Assembly (NCBI RefSeq): GCF_001636055.1
Contig: NZ_CP011789.1
Location: 1,116,001-1,180,000 of the forward strand
Direction: 5' to 3'
Length of the DNA: 64,000 nucleotides
From: Pseudomonas putida
Lineage (GTDB): Bacteria > Pseudomonadota > Gammaproteobacteria > Pseudomonadales > Pseudomonadaceae
Numbering within the stretch: the stretch's first letter is position 1; the number at the start of each line of letters is the position of its first letter. The position numbers and the translations under genes were made by a program. The notes beneath the pieces were generated by a model. That model ran no database searches, was not told the origin of the DNA, and worked only from the letters and a program-made list of their open reading frames with translations. This document shows, one piece after another, positions 7,566 to 16,002 of this stretch.

Positions 7566-8771
7566 ATGAACCTGTTGGAAGTGGCCGGCGGCAAGCCGAT
7601 CAAACTGTGGACCGATGGCGTGCCGGTCGAGGACGACGCGCGTCGGCAACTGATGAACACCGCACGCATGCCGTTCATCTTCAAGCACCTTGCGGTGATG
7701 CCGGACGTGCACCTGGGCAAGGGTTCGACCATCGGCAGTGTGATCCCCACCGTGGGTGCGATCATCCCGGCAGCGGTTGGTGTCGACATCGGTTGCGGCA
7801 TGATCGCCGCACGCACCTCGCTGCACGCGCGCGACCTGCCGGACAACCTGCATGGCCTGCGCAGTGCCATCGAGAAGGCCGTGCCCCATGGCAAGACGTT
7901 CGGTCGTCGTGACCAGGGCGCTTGGGGCGAAGTGCCGAGCCAGGCCGACCAGACCTGGGGCCGCCTGGCCGGACGTTTCAAGGTGATCACCGACAAGCAT
8001 CCGCAGTTGGAGAAGACCAACAACCGCAGCCACCTCGGTACCCTGGGCGGCGGCAACCACTTCATCGAAGTCTGCCTGGACGAGGCCGACCGGGTCTGGT
8101 TCATGCTGCACAGCGGTTCGCGTGGGGTGGGCAATGCTATTGGCAACCTGTTCATCGGGCTGGCCCAGGCCGACATGCGTCAGCACCTGGCCAACCTGCC
8201 GGACAAGGACCTGGCCTATTTCGAGGAAGGTAGCCGGCATTTTGCCGACTATGTCGAGGCGGTGGAGTGGGCGCAGGACTTTGCCCGGCAAAATCGCGAA
8301 CTGATGATGCAGGCGGTGGTGGCAGCGACCCGCAAGGTGCTGGGCAGGCCTTTCGAGGCCAGCCTGGAGGCGGTCAATTGCCATCACAACTATGTGCAGC
8401 GTGAGCAACACTTCGGGCGCGAAGTGCTGGTGACCCGCAAGGGCGCGGTATCGGCGCAGAAGGGTGAGCTGGGCATCATTCCCGGCTCCATGGGCGCGAA
8501 GAGCTTCATCGTCCGTGGGTTGGGCAATGAAGAGGCTTTTTGCTCGTGCAGCCACGGTGCAGGGCGGGTGATGAGCCGGACCAAAGCCAAGAACCTGTTC
8601 ACCGTCGAGGACCAGCAGCGTGCCACGGCCCATGTGGAGTGCCGCAAGGACAAAAGTGTGATCGACGAGATTCCGATGGCCTACAAGGATATCGATGCGG
8701 TCATGCAGGCCCAGCGCGAGCTGGTCGAGGTTGTGCACACCCTGCGTCAGGTGGTGTGTGTGAAAGGTTGA
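7566..8771 (+). CDS. rtcB: RNA ligase RtcB
   Basis: RtcB joins RNA 2',3'-cyclic-phosphate or 3'-phosphate ends to 5'-OH ends with GTP and Mn2+. Visible motifs are MPDVHLGKG (about 46-54), GVDIGCGM with the metal-binding Cys (about 72-79), LGGGNHFIE (about 161-169), HSGSRGVG (about 182), GSMGAKSFIVRG (about 308) and HGAGRVMSR (about 330), whose His is the expected guanylylation site. At 401 residues it matches the short bacterial type. It lies 21 bases after the SPFH gene, with AACAAGGA as ribosome site. No rtcA cyclase gene follows. Confidence 0.97.
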   Translation: MNLLEVAGGKPIKLWTDGVPVEDDARRQLMNTARMPFIFKHLAVMPDVHLGKGSTIGSVIPTVGAIIPAAVGVDIGCGMIAARTSLHARDLPDNLHGLRSAIEKAVPHGKTFGRRDQGAWGEVPSQADQTWGRLAGRFKVITDKHPQLEKTNNRSHLGTLGGGNHFIEVCLDEADRVWFMLHSGSRGVGNAIGNLFIGLAQADMRQHLANLPDKDLAYFEEGSRHFADYVEAVEWAQDFARQNRELMMQAVVAATRKVLGRPFEASLEAVNCHHNYVQREQHFGREVLVTRKGAVSAQKGELGIIPGSMGAKSFIVRGLGNEEAFCSCSHGAGRVMSRTKAKNLFTVEDQQRATAHVECRKDKSVIDEIPMAYKDIDAVMQAQRELVEVVHTLRQVVCVKG

Positions 8772-8808
8772 AGCAGGCGCCAGGGGCGCCCTGACAAGGA
8801 GTGAAAGT

Positions 8809-9618
8809 ATGTACCAGGACGACCCACATCCACTGTCCGACGCCATGCGCATGCGGGTGCTCGAAGAACTGCAGCGCATCGAGCGCGAGCATGACGTGAC
8901 TGTGCTGTACGCCTGCGAGTCCGGCAGCCGCGCCTGGGGCTTCGCCTCGCCGGACAGCGACTACGACGTGCGTTTCGTCTATGTGCAGCGTGCCGAGTGG
9001 TACCTGCGCGTGGAGGAACCGCGCGATGTGATCGAGCGGCCCCTGAGCGATGAGCTGGACGTCAGTGGCTGGGAGTTGCGCAAGGCACTGCGTTTGCTGC
9101 GAGGTGCCAATCCGAGCCTGCTCGAATGGCTGGGCTCGCCGTTGGTGTACCGGGCCGACGAGCAGGCCCGTGAGCAACTGGGCGCGCTGGCTCGTGCGTT
9201 CTATTCGCCACGCGCTGTGCGCCACCACTACCTGTCGATGGCCCGCAAGAACCTGCGCGGCTATCTGTCGGGTGACACGGTGCGGCTGAAGAAGTACCTC
9301 TACGTGATCCGCCCGTTGCTGGCGGTGCGCTGGATCGACCAGGGCCTGGGTATGCCTCCGACTGCGTTCACGGCACTGCTCGAGCGAACCGTCGATGAGG
9401 TAGATGTGCGCCAGGCGATCGATCAGTTGCTCGAGCGCAAGCGCCGGGCGGGCGAGGCGCAGCACGGGCCGCGGGATGACGTGCTGCACCGGTTCATCGA
9501 GGCCGAGCTGGCGCGGGCCGATACGGTGGAGGTGGCGCGTGGCGAGCGCAGCGACACTGGAGTGCTGGATCGCTTTCTGCTGGAGACGGTCGGGCGGTTT
9601 CAGGCGCAGTACGGTTGA
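8809..9618 (+). CDS. RlaP-type nucleotidyltransferase of the RNA-repair operon
   Basis: The 269-residue protein carries the polymerase-beta-like signature GSRAWGF (about 39-45) followed by DSDYDVRF (about 50-57), whose Asp residues bind metal. This is the PF10127/RlaP type, previously predicted to act in RNA repair next to RtcB. The ATG follows AAGGAGTGAAAGT. Gene spacing of 37 bases supports one operon. It may add or replace nucleotides at damaged RNA ends before ligation; this is inference from family and context. The substrate is unknown. Confidence 0.85.
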   Translation: MYQDDPHPLSDAMRMRVLEELQRIEREHDVTVLYACESGSRAWGFASPDSDYDVRFVYVQRAEWYLRVEEPRDVIERPLSDELDVSGWELRKALRLLRGANPSLLEWLGSPLVYRADEQAREQLGALARAFYSPRAVRHHYLSMARKNLRGYLSGDTVRLKKYLYVIRPLLAVRWIDQGLGMPPTAFTALLERTVDEVDVRQAIDQLLERKRRAGEAQHGPRDDVLHRFIEAELARADTVEVARGERSDTGVLDRFLLETVGRFQAQYG

Positions 9619-9647
9619 GCCTGTGATTTCGAGGCTGGCGCAGCATC

Positions 9648-9733
9648 TGTGGGAGCGGGCTTGCCCGCGAAAAGGACACCGCGCTGCCTGGCACGGGCTC
9701 CGCCCGTGTTCGCGGGCAAGCCCGCTCCCACAG
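9648..9733. repeat. pair of inverted Pseudomonas REP elements (BIME-like)
   Basis: CTGTGGGAGCGGGCTTGCCC followed by GCGAA occurs at the left end, and its reverse complement at the right end, with an inner GGCACGGGCTCCGCCCGTG hairpin. It sits between convergent genes and could serve both as terminator. Confidence 0.85.
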
Positions 9734-9774
9734 GGGTTGGGCGGATCTTTGGGTTTTGAGCAAGACAGTTGCTG

Positions 9775-11253
9775 CTACACGTGTCGGGTCGGGTTGTGAG
9801 TGCTCATTCCATGCAGCGGCTCCCAGGCACGGATGCCGCTGTTGATGTTCACGCTGCGCTCCAGGCAAACCCGTTCGCCTGCAAAGCTCAGGTACACCCG
9901 ATCGCGGAATGCCGAGCGCGGGTACACCCATTCCAGCTCCAGTCGATCTGCCGCCACCCAGCGCGCCGTCGCCACCACCGGTGCATCACGCAGTGCATAG
10001 CCATGGTGCAGTTGTGCCCCCGGCAACGAGCTGGTGCCCGCGACCCAATGATCGATCCCGGCTTCGATGCGCTCGCTGCCCGTCGCCTCTACCCACTCCA
10101 TTACCAACCGCTCGCCCGCCTGCAACAGGTTCAGCGTTTCGATGCCATACGGATTGGCCTCGAGCGCAAAACTCATCCGTGCAGGGAGCGGCTGGGTCGG
10201 ACGTGCGAGCGAGCGCAGTGGTTGCTCTTCGGCGAAACGCTGTAGCACCTCGCGTAGTCGTTCGTCACCTGCGGCCCCAGCTTGTTCACCGCGCAGCGCC
10301 GCGCTCAGATGACGATCGATGAAGGGCGTCACCTGCGCCGACTTCTCCATCGCGCCGAATACCGTCAGCGTGGCGCGCTCGCCGGGGATCACGGCGGCCA
10401 TCTGGGCGAACACGCCCACGGCGCTGTAGCCGTTCGCCGGGCGGTCGGTCCACCAGTGATAGCCATAGCGGCTGCCCTCGCCACCCTGGGCGCGCGTTGC
10501 CGCCTCCACCCACGCCTGCGGCAGAACCTGCTCGCCGTTCCAGCGCCCGCCGTCGCGGTGCAGCATGGCCAGCTTGAGAACATCCACAGGCCGCGCCGTC
10601 AGGCCGTTGCCGCCGGGGCTGATGCCTTCCGGGCTGATGTCCCAGTGCTGCTCCTCGAAGCCCAGCGGCTCGAGCAGGCGCGGCTTGAGGTAGTCATGCA
10701 GGGTGACGCCAGCAACCTGGGTCAGCACCGCCGAGAGCATGTAGCTGGCGGCGCTGGTGTAGACGAAGTCGGTGCCCGGCGCGCTGGTCAACGGAATGCG
10801 GAAGAACTCTTCGACCCAACTGCCATCGATGCCGCGCCAGATCGAGCCGGAGGTGTTGCCGCCGTGGCCGGTGCGCATGGTCAGCAGGTGCTCGACGGTG
10901 ATTTGCGCGGCGCGTGGGTCGGTGGCGCCTGCCGCCGCTTGCGGGAAGAACTTTGTCAGAGGGTCGTCCAGGCGCAGCAGCCCTTCGTCGATGGCCAGGC
11001 CGATGGCGCAGGCGGTGAAGCTCTTGGTGATCGAGTGGGTCACCCGTGGCGTCAGCGAATCGTACGGCCAGCGCCAGGCGTCCACCACCAGCACGCCGTC
11101 GCGCTCGAGCATCACCCCGTGCAGTTCGAGCCCGGCCTGTTGCACCGCCTCGAGAAAGGCGGCGACCTCGAAGCCGTCGATGCCGACGCTGGAGGGCAGC
11201 CCACGGGGCAGGTCATGGGTGGCAGGCTGATCGGCGGTGATTGGCTGGGGCAT
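9775..11253 (-). CDS. serine hydrolase of the beta-lactamase/class C family
   Basis: The 492-residue protein shows the SxxK motif SITKSF (about residue 97) and YTSAASY as the likely second motif, with extra C-terminal sequence after about 350. There is no clear signal peptide, so it is probably cytoplasmic. Relatives include D-aminopeptidases, esterases and 6-aminohexanoate-dimer hydrolases, so amide, peptide or ester substrates are all possible. It starts 28 bases after the LysR gene on the same strand, and divergent from a peptide ABC importer it probably serves. Family certain, substrate unknown. Confidence 0.85.
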   Translation of the reverse strand: MPQPITADQPATHDLPRGLPSSVGIDGFEVAAFLEAVQQAGLELHGVMLERDGVLVVDAWRWPYDSLTPRVTHSITKSFTACAIGLAIDEGLLRLDDPLTKFFPQAAAGATDPRAAQITVEHLLTMRTGHGGNTSGSIWRGIDGSWVEEFFRIPLTSAPGTDFVYTSAASYMLSAVLTQVAGVTLHDYLKPRLLEPLGFEEQHWDISPEGISPGGNGLTARPVDVLKLAMLHRDGGRWNGEQVLPQAWVEAATRAQGGEGSRYGYHWWTDRPANGYSAVGVFAQMAAVIPGERATLTVFGAMEKSAQVTPFIDRHLSAALRGEQAGAAGDERLREVLQRFAEEQPLRSLARPTQPLPARMSFALEANPYGIETLNLLQAGERLVMEWVEATGSERIEAGIDHWVAGTSSLPGAQLHHGYALRDAPVVATARWVAADRLELEWVYPRSAFRDRVYLSFAGERVCLERSVNINSGIRAWEPLHGMSTHNPTRHV

Positions 11254-11281
11254 GGGTATTCCTCATGATGCGGGGCGTTGT

Positions 11282-12199
11282 TCAGTCGGCGGTGCGCGGG
11301 TGGACCAATCGGCTGTAGGACACCAGCATGCCGATGAAGACCTGGGCCACGCTGGTCAGCGTCGCGTTCTTGCGGGTGATCAGGGCCACGTCGCGGTGGC
11401 TCAGGCGCTCCTCGATGGGGATCTTCACCAGCGAGGAGGAGAACAGTTTCAGCGACGGAATGATCGCCGGCTCGATGGTCAGGTAGTCGGTCTCGGCGAC
11501 GATGTGCAGGGTCTCGAGCAGCGATTCGGTGGTGATGCCGATCTTCGGCATGCCCAGCCCGTGGGCGCGGAACAGCTCGATCAGGCGGCCCTCGGTGCCG
11601 CCGACCAGGCCGTCGCGGCGCACGCTGATCCATTTGCACTGGGTCAGGTCGCGTACCGAGCGGGCATCACGCAGCGGGTGATCCTTGCGTGCGATCACCC
11701 CGGCGCGGGACGCGTGCAGGCGCTGGATGGACAGGTCGATTTCATCGACGTGGGCGGGCAGGGCGCACAGGGCGAAGTCCAGGCGGCCTTCGCGCAGTTT
11801 CTCGATGAGGATCTTGGTCGAACCGCTGGTCACCTCGAGGCGGGTCTGCGGGTGCTGCGAGGTAAAGCTTTCGAACACCGGCACCAGCAGTTCGGCCAAC
11901 GGTTCGGAGGTGACGCCCAGGGCTACATGGCCCTGGGGTTCGACCAGGGCACGGACGTCAGCCACGGCGCGGTCGCAGTCCATCAGGATGGCGCGGGCGT
12001 GGGCGATGAAGCGCTGGCCGGAGTCGCTGAGGCGGATGCCCTGGTTGGTGCGGTGCAGCAACGGGCCGCCGAGCTCGCGCTCCAGCGCCTGGACCGACTG
12101 GGTGAGGGTGCTTTGCGCGATGTTCAGTGCGCGGGCCGCAGCCCGGAAGCTGCCCATGTCGACCACGGAGCAGAAGGCGCGCAGGTGGGTCAGGGTCAT
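11282..12199 (-). CDS. LysR-family transcriptional regulator
   Basis: The 305-residue protein has an N-terminal winged helix (LRAFCSVVDMGSFRAAARAL, then STLTQSVQALE at about 30-42) and a typical effector-binding domain. It is divergent from the solute-binding protein gene across a 416-bp gap and upstream of the serine hydrolase. It most likely controls both transcripts in response to the imported compound or a breakdown product. Confidence 0.93.
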   Translation of the reverse strand: MTLTHLRAFCSVVDMGSFRAAARALNIAQSTLTQSVQALERELGGPLLHRTNQGIRLSDSGQRFIAHARAILMDCDRAVADVRALVEPQGHVALGVTSEPLAELLVPVFESFTSQHPQTRLEVTSGSTKILIEKLREGRLDFALCALPAHVDEIDLSIQRLHASRAGVIARKDHPLRDARSVRDLTQCKWISVRRDGLVGGTEGRLIELFRAHGLGMPKIGITTESLLETLHIVAETDYLTIEPAIIPSLKLFSSSLVKIPIEERLSHRDVALITRKNATLTSVAQVFIGMLVSYSRLVHPRTAD

Positions 12200-12288
12200 T
12201 ATTGTTCGAACTCCGCAGGGTGCGTGGGGGCCGTGCTTGATGCGGCCATGTTAGAGAGCGATCGAATTTGCCGTCAGTGCGCTTTTGC

Positions 12289-12313
12289 TGATCCCGATAG
12301 CTTTATTGGATCA
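12289..12313. promoter_or_regulatory. candidate LysR operator in the 12200-12615 divergent gap
   Basis: TGATCC-N13-GGATCA is a perfect interrupted inverted repeat, 90 bases before the LysR start. LysR sites are usually interrupted dyads of similar size. The remainder of this 416-bp gap holds no gene I can support. The downstream gene uses a TTG start with a strong GAGGGG ribosome site, so most of the gap is leader and control DNA. Confidence 0.4.
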
Positions 12314-12615
12314 GGTGTTTCCGGGCGAAGAGCCCGTTATGACCAGCGCAGCATGGCCTTTGCCGAACGATTTTGGCAGGGGTGCACGGCAAGTCTGCGA
12401 TCAGCGTGATTGGCTATGTCACTCATGATCGGAATTTATGTGCTTACGCAGCGACGCCACCTGAGACAGGATGCGCCAGGCATCGCTACCGGGCCTCGGG
12501 CGTACGTCACCCCAGAGCCACGGTCATAACAACAACAACGAGTTCCCGGATCGGGGCGCAACCTTTCACGACTCTGCCGCCGACTGCATTGGATCTCGAG
12601 CCCGAGGGGAATAAC

Positions 12616-14172
12616 TTGAACAAGACTCTGATTCTGATGACTGGCCTGATGGCCTCCATCTGCGCCAACGCTCAGACACAAAACACCCTGAATGTCGCCC
12701 TCAACGCCGACATCCGCAGCACCCAGCCAGGCGTGAACCGCGACACCAACTCCGATGCGGTGGTGCTGCACCTGTTCGAAGGCCTGGTCGCCTTCCGCGA
12801 AGACGCAAGCGTCGGCCCGCTGCTGGCCAAGGAAGTCGTCACTTCCGACGACGGCCTGACCTACACCTTCAAGCTGCGCGACGGCGTCACCTTCCACAAC
12901 GGCAAGCCGCTGACCTCAAAGGAAGTGCTGTGGACCTGGCAGCGCTACATGGACCCGGCCACCCAGTGGCGCTGCACCGCGTCGTTCGACGGCCACAGCG
13001 GCGCGAAGATCGTCGATATCAAGGCCCCTGACGCGCAGACCGTGGTCTTCACCCTCGACCAGCCCAACGCCCTGTTCCTGGCCAGCATGGCGCTGCCCGA
13101 GTGCGGTGGCAGCGGCATCATGCACCCCGACTCGGTGGTCAATGGTGAGTGGACCACGCCGATCGGCACCGGCCCTTTCAAGCTGGCGACCTGGAAACCG
13201 GGTCAATACGTCGACCTGGACCGTTTCGCCGAATACAAGGCGCGTGACGAGGCTGCCGATGGCTATACCGGCAACAAGTCGACCACCCTCGACCGCGTGC
13301 ACATGACCATCATCCCGGATCCGGCCGCCGCCAAGGCTGCGCTGCTGTCGCGCAACGTCGACATGCTCAACGACGTCAGTGCCCTGGAAGCCAAGGAGCT
13401 CGAAGCGCTGCCTGGCGTGCGTATCTCGGCGAGCACCACCATGTCGACCAGCGCCGTGCTGTTCCAGACCAAGGACCCGCTGTTTTCCGACGTGCGCATG
13501 CGCCAGGCATTGGCCCACGCGCTGGACACCAGCACCATCGTCACCGCGCTGACCGAAGGCCGCTCCAAGCCCAACCCTTCGATGGTCGCCTTGGGCAGCC
13601 GTTACCACACCGCGGCGCAGGACAAGGGCTGGGGCTACTCGCCCGAAGAAAGCAAACGGCTGCTCAAGGAGGCCGGCTACAAAGGCCAGCCGATCCAGCT
13701 GATCACCAACAAGCGCTACCCGAACATGTTCGACATCGCCGTCTATGTGCAGGCCATGGCCAGCCAGGTCGGCCTGAACATCCAGTTGCAGACCATGGAA
13801 TGGGGCACCCAGCTCGAGCGCTACCAGAGCGGTAACTACCAAGTGATGGTTTCCACCTATTCCGAGCGCCTGGACCCGGCGCTGAACTACGATGCTGCCG
13901 CCGGCGACAAGAGCAAGGAGCCGCGCAAGGTCTGGGATGACGCCAAGGCCCGCGAACTGATCGCCGAAGCCCGCCGCGAAGGCGAGCCGGCCAAGCGCCA
14001 GGCGCTGTTCGACGAGCTGCACAAGGACATGCTGCGCGACCTGCCGCTGATCCCGCTGTACAACGGCAATGCCATCACCGTGACCCGCGAGTACGTGCAG
14101 GGCCAGCGCCCATGGCCGGTGTCCAAGCCGCGCCTGTGGATGCTCAGCCTCGATAACCAGGGGAAGAGCTGA
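12616..14172 (+). CDS. ABC transporter solute-binding protein, peptide/opine (DppA) type
   Basis: I place the start at the TTG at 12616 because GAGGGG lies 6 bases upstream and a proper signal peptide follows (NKTLILMTGLMASICANAQ, cleavage near 20). The mature protein has the family-5 extracellular binding fold: LNADIRSTQPGVNRDTNSD near the start and the LKDGVTFHNGKP-like LRDGVTFHNGKP at about 100. The product is about 518 residues, normal for this family. It is the first gene of an import operon with two permeases and a fused ATPase. Ligand likely a peptide or acylated amino acid. Confidence 0.92.
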   Translation: MNKTLILMTGLMASICANAQTQNTLNVALNADIRSTQPGVNRDTNSDAVVLHLFEGLVAFREDASVGPLLAKEVVTSDDGLTYTFKLRDGVTFHNGKPLTSKEVLWTWQRYMDPATQWRCTASFDGHSGAKIVDIKAPDAQTVVFTLDQPNALFLASMALPECGGSGIMHPDSVVNGEWTTPIGTGPFKLATWKPGQYVDLDRFAEYKARDEAADGYTGNKSTTLDRVHMTIIPDPAAAKAALLSRNVDMLNDVSALEAKELEALPGVRISASTTMSTSAVLFQTKDPLFSDVRMRQALAHALDTSTIVTALTEGRSKPNPSMVALGSRYHTAAQDKGWGYSPEESKRLLKEAGYKGQPIQLITNKRYPNMFDIAVYVQAMASQVGLNIQLQTMEWGTQLERYQSGNYQVMVSTYSERLDPALNYDAAAGDKSKEPRKVWDDAKARELIAEARREGEPAKRQALFDELHKDMLRDLPLIPLYNGNAITVTREYVQGQRPWPVSKPRLWMLSLDNQGKS

Positions 14173-14173
14173 C

Positions 14174-15115
14174 ATGTTTCGGTACATCCTTCAGCGGCTG
14201 GGCATGGCGATCCCGACCCTGCTGCTGATCGCGGTAGCGGTGTTCACCATCATTCGGCTGATTCCGGGCGACCCGGCCCTGCTGATGCTCGGTGACATGG
14301 CCGACGAACAGAGCCTGGCGAGCACTCGCCAGGCCCTGGGGCTCGACCAGCCGATGGCCGTGCAGTTCGTGATCTGGTTCAAGGCCGTGCTCAGTGGCGA
14401 CCTGGGCCACTCCATCACCACCCGCGAAGCAGTGCTGCCGATGATGCTCGAGCGCTTCGGCGTCAGCTCCAGCATCGTGCTGATCGCCGTGCTGCTCGCC
14501 AGCCTGATCGCGGTGCCCGCCGGCATGCTGGCGGCCTGGAAACAGAACGGCTCGCTCGACCTGTCGGTGGTGGCGGTGGCCACCCTGCTGCTGTCGATCC
14601 CGTCGTTCTGGCTGGGCCTGCTGCTGCTCTATGGTTTCGGCATCAAGCTGGGCTGGTTGCCGATCGTGGGCTACGTGAGCTTCGACCAGGACGCCTGGCA
14701 GTCGATGCGCTACATGATCCTGCCGGTGGCGACCCTGACCCTGGTGGAGATCGGTGCGATCACCCGCATGGCCCGGGCCAATGCCATCGAGGTGCTGCGC
14801 CTGGAATACATCACCCATGCCCGGGCCAAGGGCCTGTCGGAAAGCGCAGTGCTGTGGAAGCACGCCCTGCGCAACGCCTTTGCCCCGACCATGACCCTGA
14901 TCGGGCTGATCCTGGGCAACTTGCTGGGCGGTATCGCGGTGCTGGAAACGGTGTTCACCTTGCCTGGCATCGGGCGCCTGATGGTCGATGCGATCTTCGG
15001 TCGCGACTATCCCGTGCTGCAGGGCTGCCTGTTGCTGGTCACCTTCATCTTCGTACTGGTCAACCTGCTGGTGGACCTGCTGTACCCACTGTTCGACCCA
15101 AGGGTGAAGCTATGA
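14174..15115 (+). CDS. ABC transporter permease, DppB type
   Basis: The 313-residue inner-membrane protein has about six transmembrane helices and the EAA coupling loop YITHARAKGLSESAV (about 215-230). Its start is one base past the binding-protein stop and its end overlaps the next start (ATGA), showing tight translational coupling. The sequence RLIPGDPA near residue 35 is typical of dipeptide, oligopeptide and nickel permeases. Confidence 0.93.
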   Translation: MFRYILQRLGMAIPTLLLIAVAVFTIIRLIPGDPALLMLGDMADEQSLASTRQALGLDQPMAVQFVIWFKAVLSGDLGHSITTREAVLPMMLERFGVSSSIVLIAVLLASLIAVPAGMLAAWKQNGSLDLSVVAVATLLLSIPSFWLGLLLLYGFGIKLGWLPIVGYVSFDQDAWQSMRYMILPVATLTLVEIGAITRMARANAIEVLRLEYITHARAKGLSESAVLWKHALRNAFAPTMTLIGLILGNLLGGIAVLETVFTLPGIGRLMVDAIFGRDYPVLQGCLLLVTFIFVLVNLLVDLLYPLFDPRVKL

Positions 15116-16002
15116 GCAAGCCTCAGACTCCGACCCTGTCCCCTGCGGACATGTCATCCACGCCAGCACCGCGCGCTCGTCGCCGTCGGCCGCTGCAACT
15201 GAACGCGCTGGTCGGCCTGACCCTGCTGGCGATCCTGACCCTGGTGGCCTTGCTCGGCTTGGTCTGGACGCCCCACGACCCGGTGCGACTGGACCTGTTG
15301 ACGCGCCTGCAGCCACCTTCGGCCGCGCACTGGCTGGGCACCGACGAATACGGCCGCGATGTGCTCAGCCGCCTGATGGTCGGCGCACACACCAGCCTGT
15401 GGGTGAGCCTGCTGACGGTGATCGTCGCGGTGACCTGCGGCACCATTCTCGGTCTGCTCGCCGGCTACCTGCGCGGCAACGTCGACCGGGTGCTGATGAT
15501 GATCAACGACACCCTGCTGGCCTTCCCGGGGATTCTCATGGCGCTGGCGCTGATGGCGATCATCGGCCCGAGCCAGTACGGCATCATCCTGGCCCTGAGC
15601 ATCGCCTACACGCCGTCGGTGGTGCGTGTGGTGCGCAGCAGCGTGCTGTCGTTGCGCGAGCGCGAGTTCGTCGAGGCCTCGCGGGTGATCGGCAACTCCG
15701 AGCTGTACACCATGCTGCGCCATGTCGCGCCCAATTGCGTGGCGCCGGTGTGTGTGATCGCCACCAGCATGTTCGGCTGGACCATCCTCGCCGAAAGCTC
15801 GCTGAGCTTCCTCGGCCTGGGCGTGCCGCCACCCGCTGCGACCTGGGGCAACATGCTTGCCGCCAGCCGTCCCTTCATTGCCTCCGCGGGCTGGCTGGGG
15901 CTGTTCCCCGGCATGTGCATTGCCCTTTCGCTGTTGGCCTTCAACCTTGCCGGCGACGCCCTGCGCGACCGCCTCGATCCGCGCATGAGGACGCTGCAAT
16001 GA
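15112..16002 (+). CDS. ABC transporter permease, DppC type
   Basis: The ATG at 15112 overlaps the upstream TGA by four bases and gives 296 residues. An Arg-rich cytoplasmic N-terminus precedes the first helix. HWLGTDEYGRDVLSRL (about 65-80) and the EAA loop REFVEASRVIGNSELY (about 185) are hallmark DppC/OppC sequences. It pairs with the preceding permease to form the channel. Confidence 0.93.
   Translation: MSKPQTPTLSPADMSSTPAPRARRRRPLQLNALVGLTLLAILTLVALLGLVWTPHDPVRLDLLTRLQPPSAAHWLGTDEYGRDVLSRLMVGAHTSLWVSLLTVIVAVTCGTILGLLAGYLRGNVDRVLMMINDTLLAFPGILMALALMAIIGPSQYGIILALSIAYTPSVVRVVRSSVLSLREREFVEASRVIGNSELYTMLRHVAPNCVAPVCVIATSMFGWTILAESSLSFLGLGVPPPAATWGNMLAASRPFIASAGWLGLFPGMCIALSLLAFNLAGDALRDRLDPRMRTLQ

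Noticed and set aside
5931..8879. A 982-codon open frame on the minus strand opposite the RtcB operon
   Set aside because: It is antisense to RtcB, SPFH and RlaP genes with clear motifs. GC-rich codon use leaves few stops in the opposite frame, and its sequence resembles no protein family.
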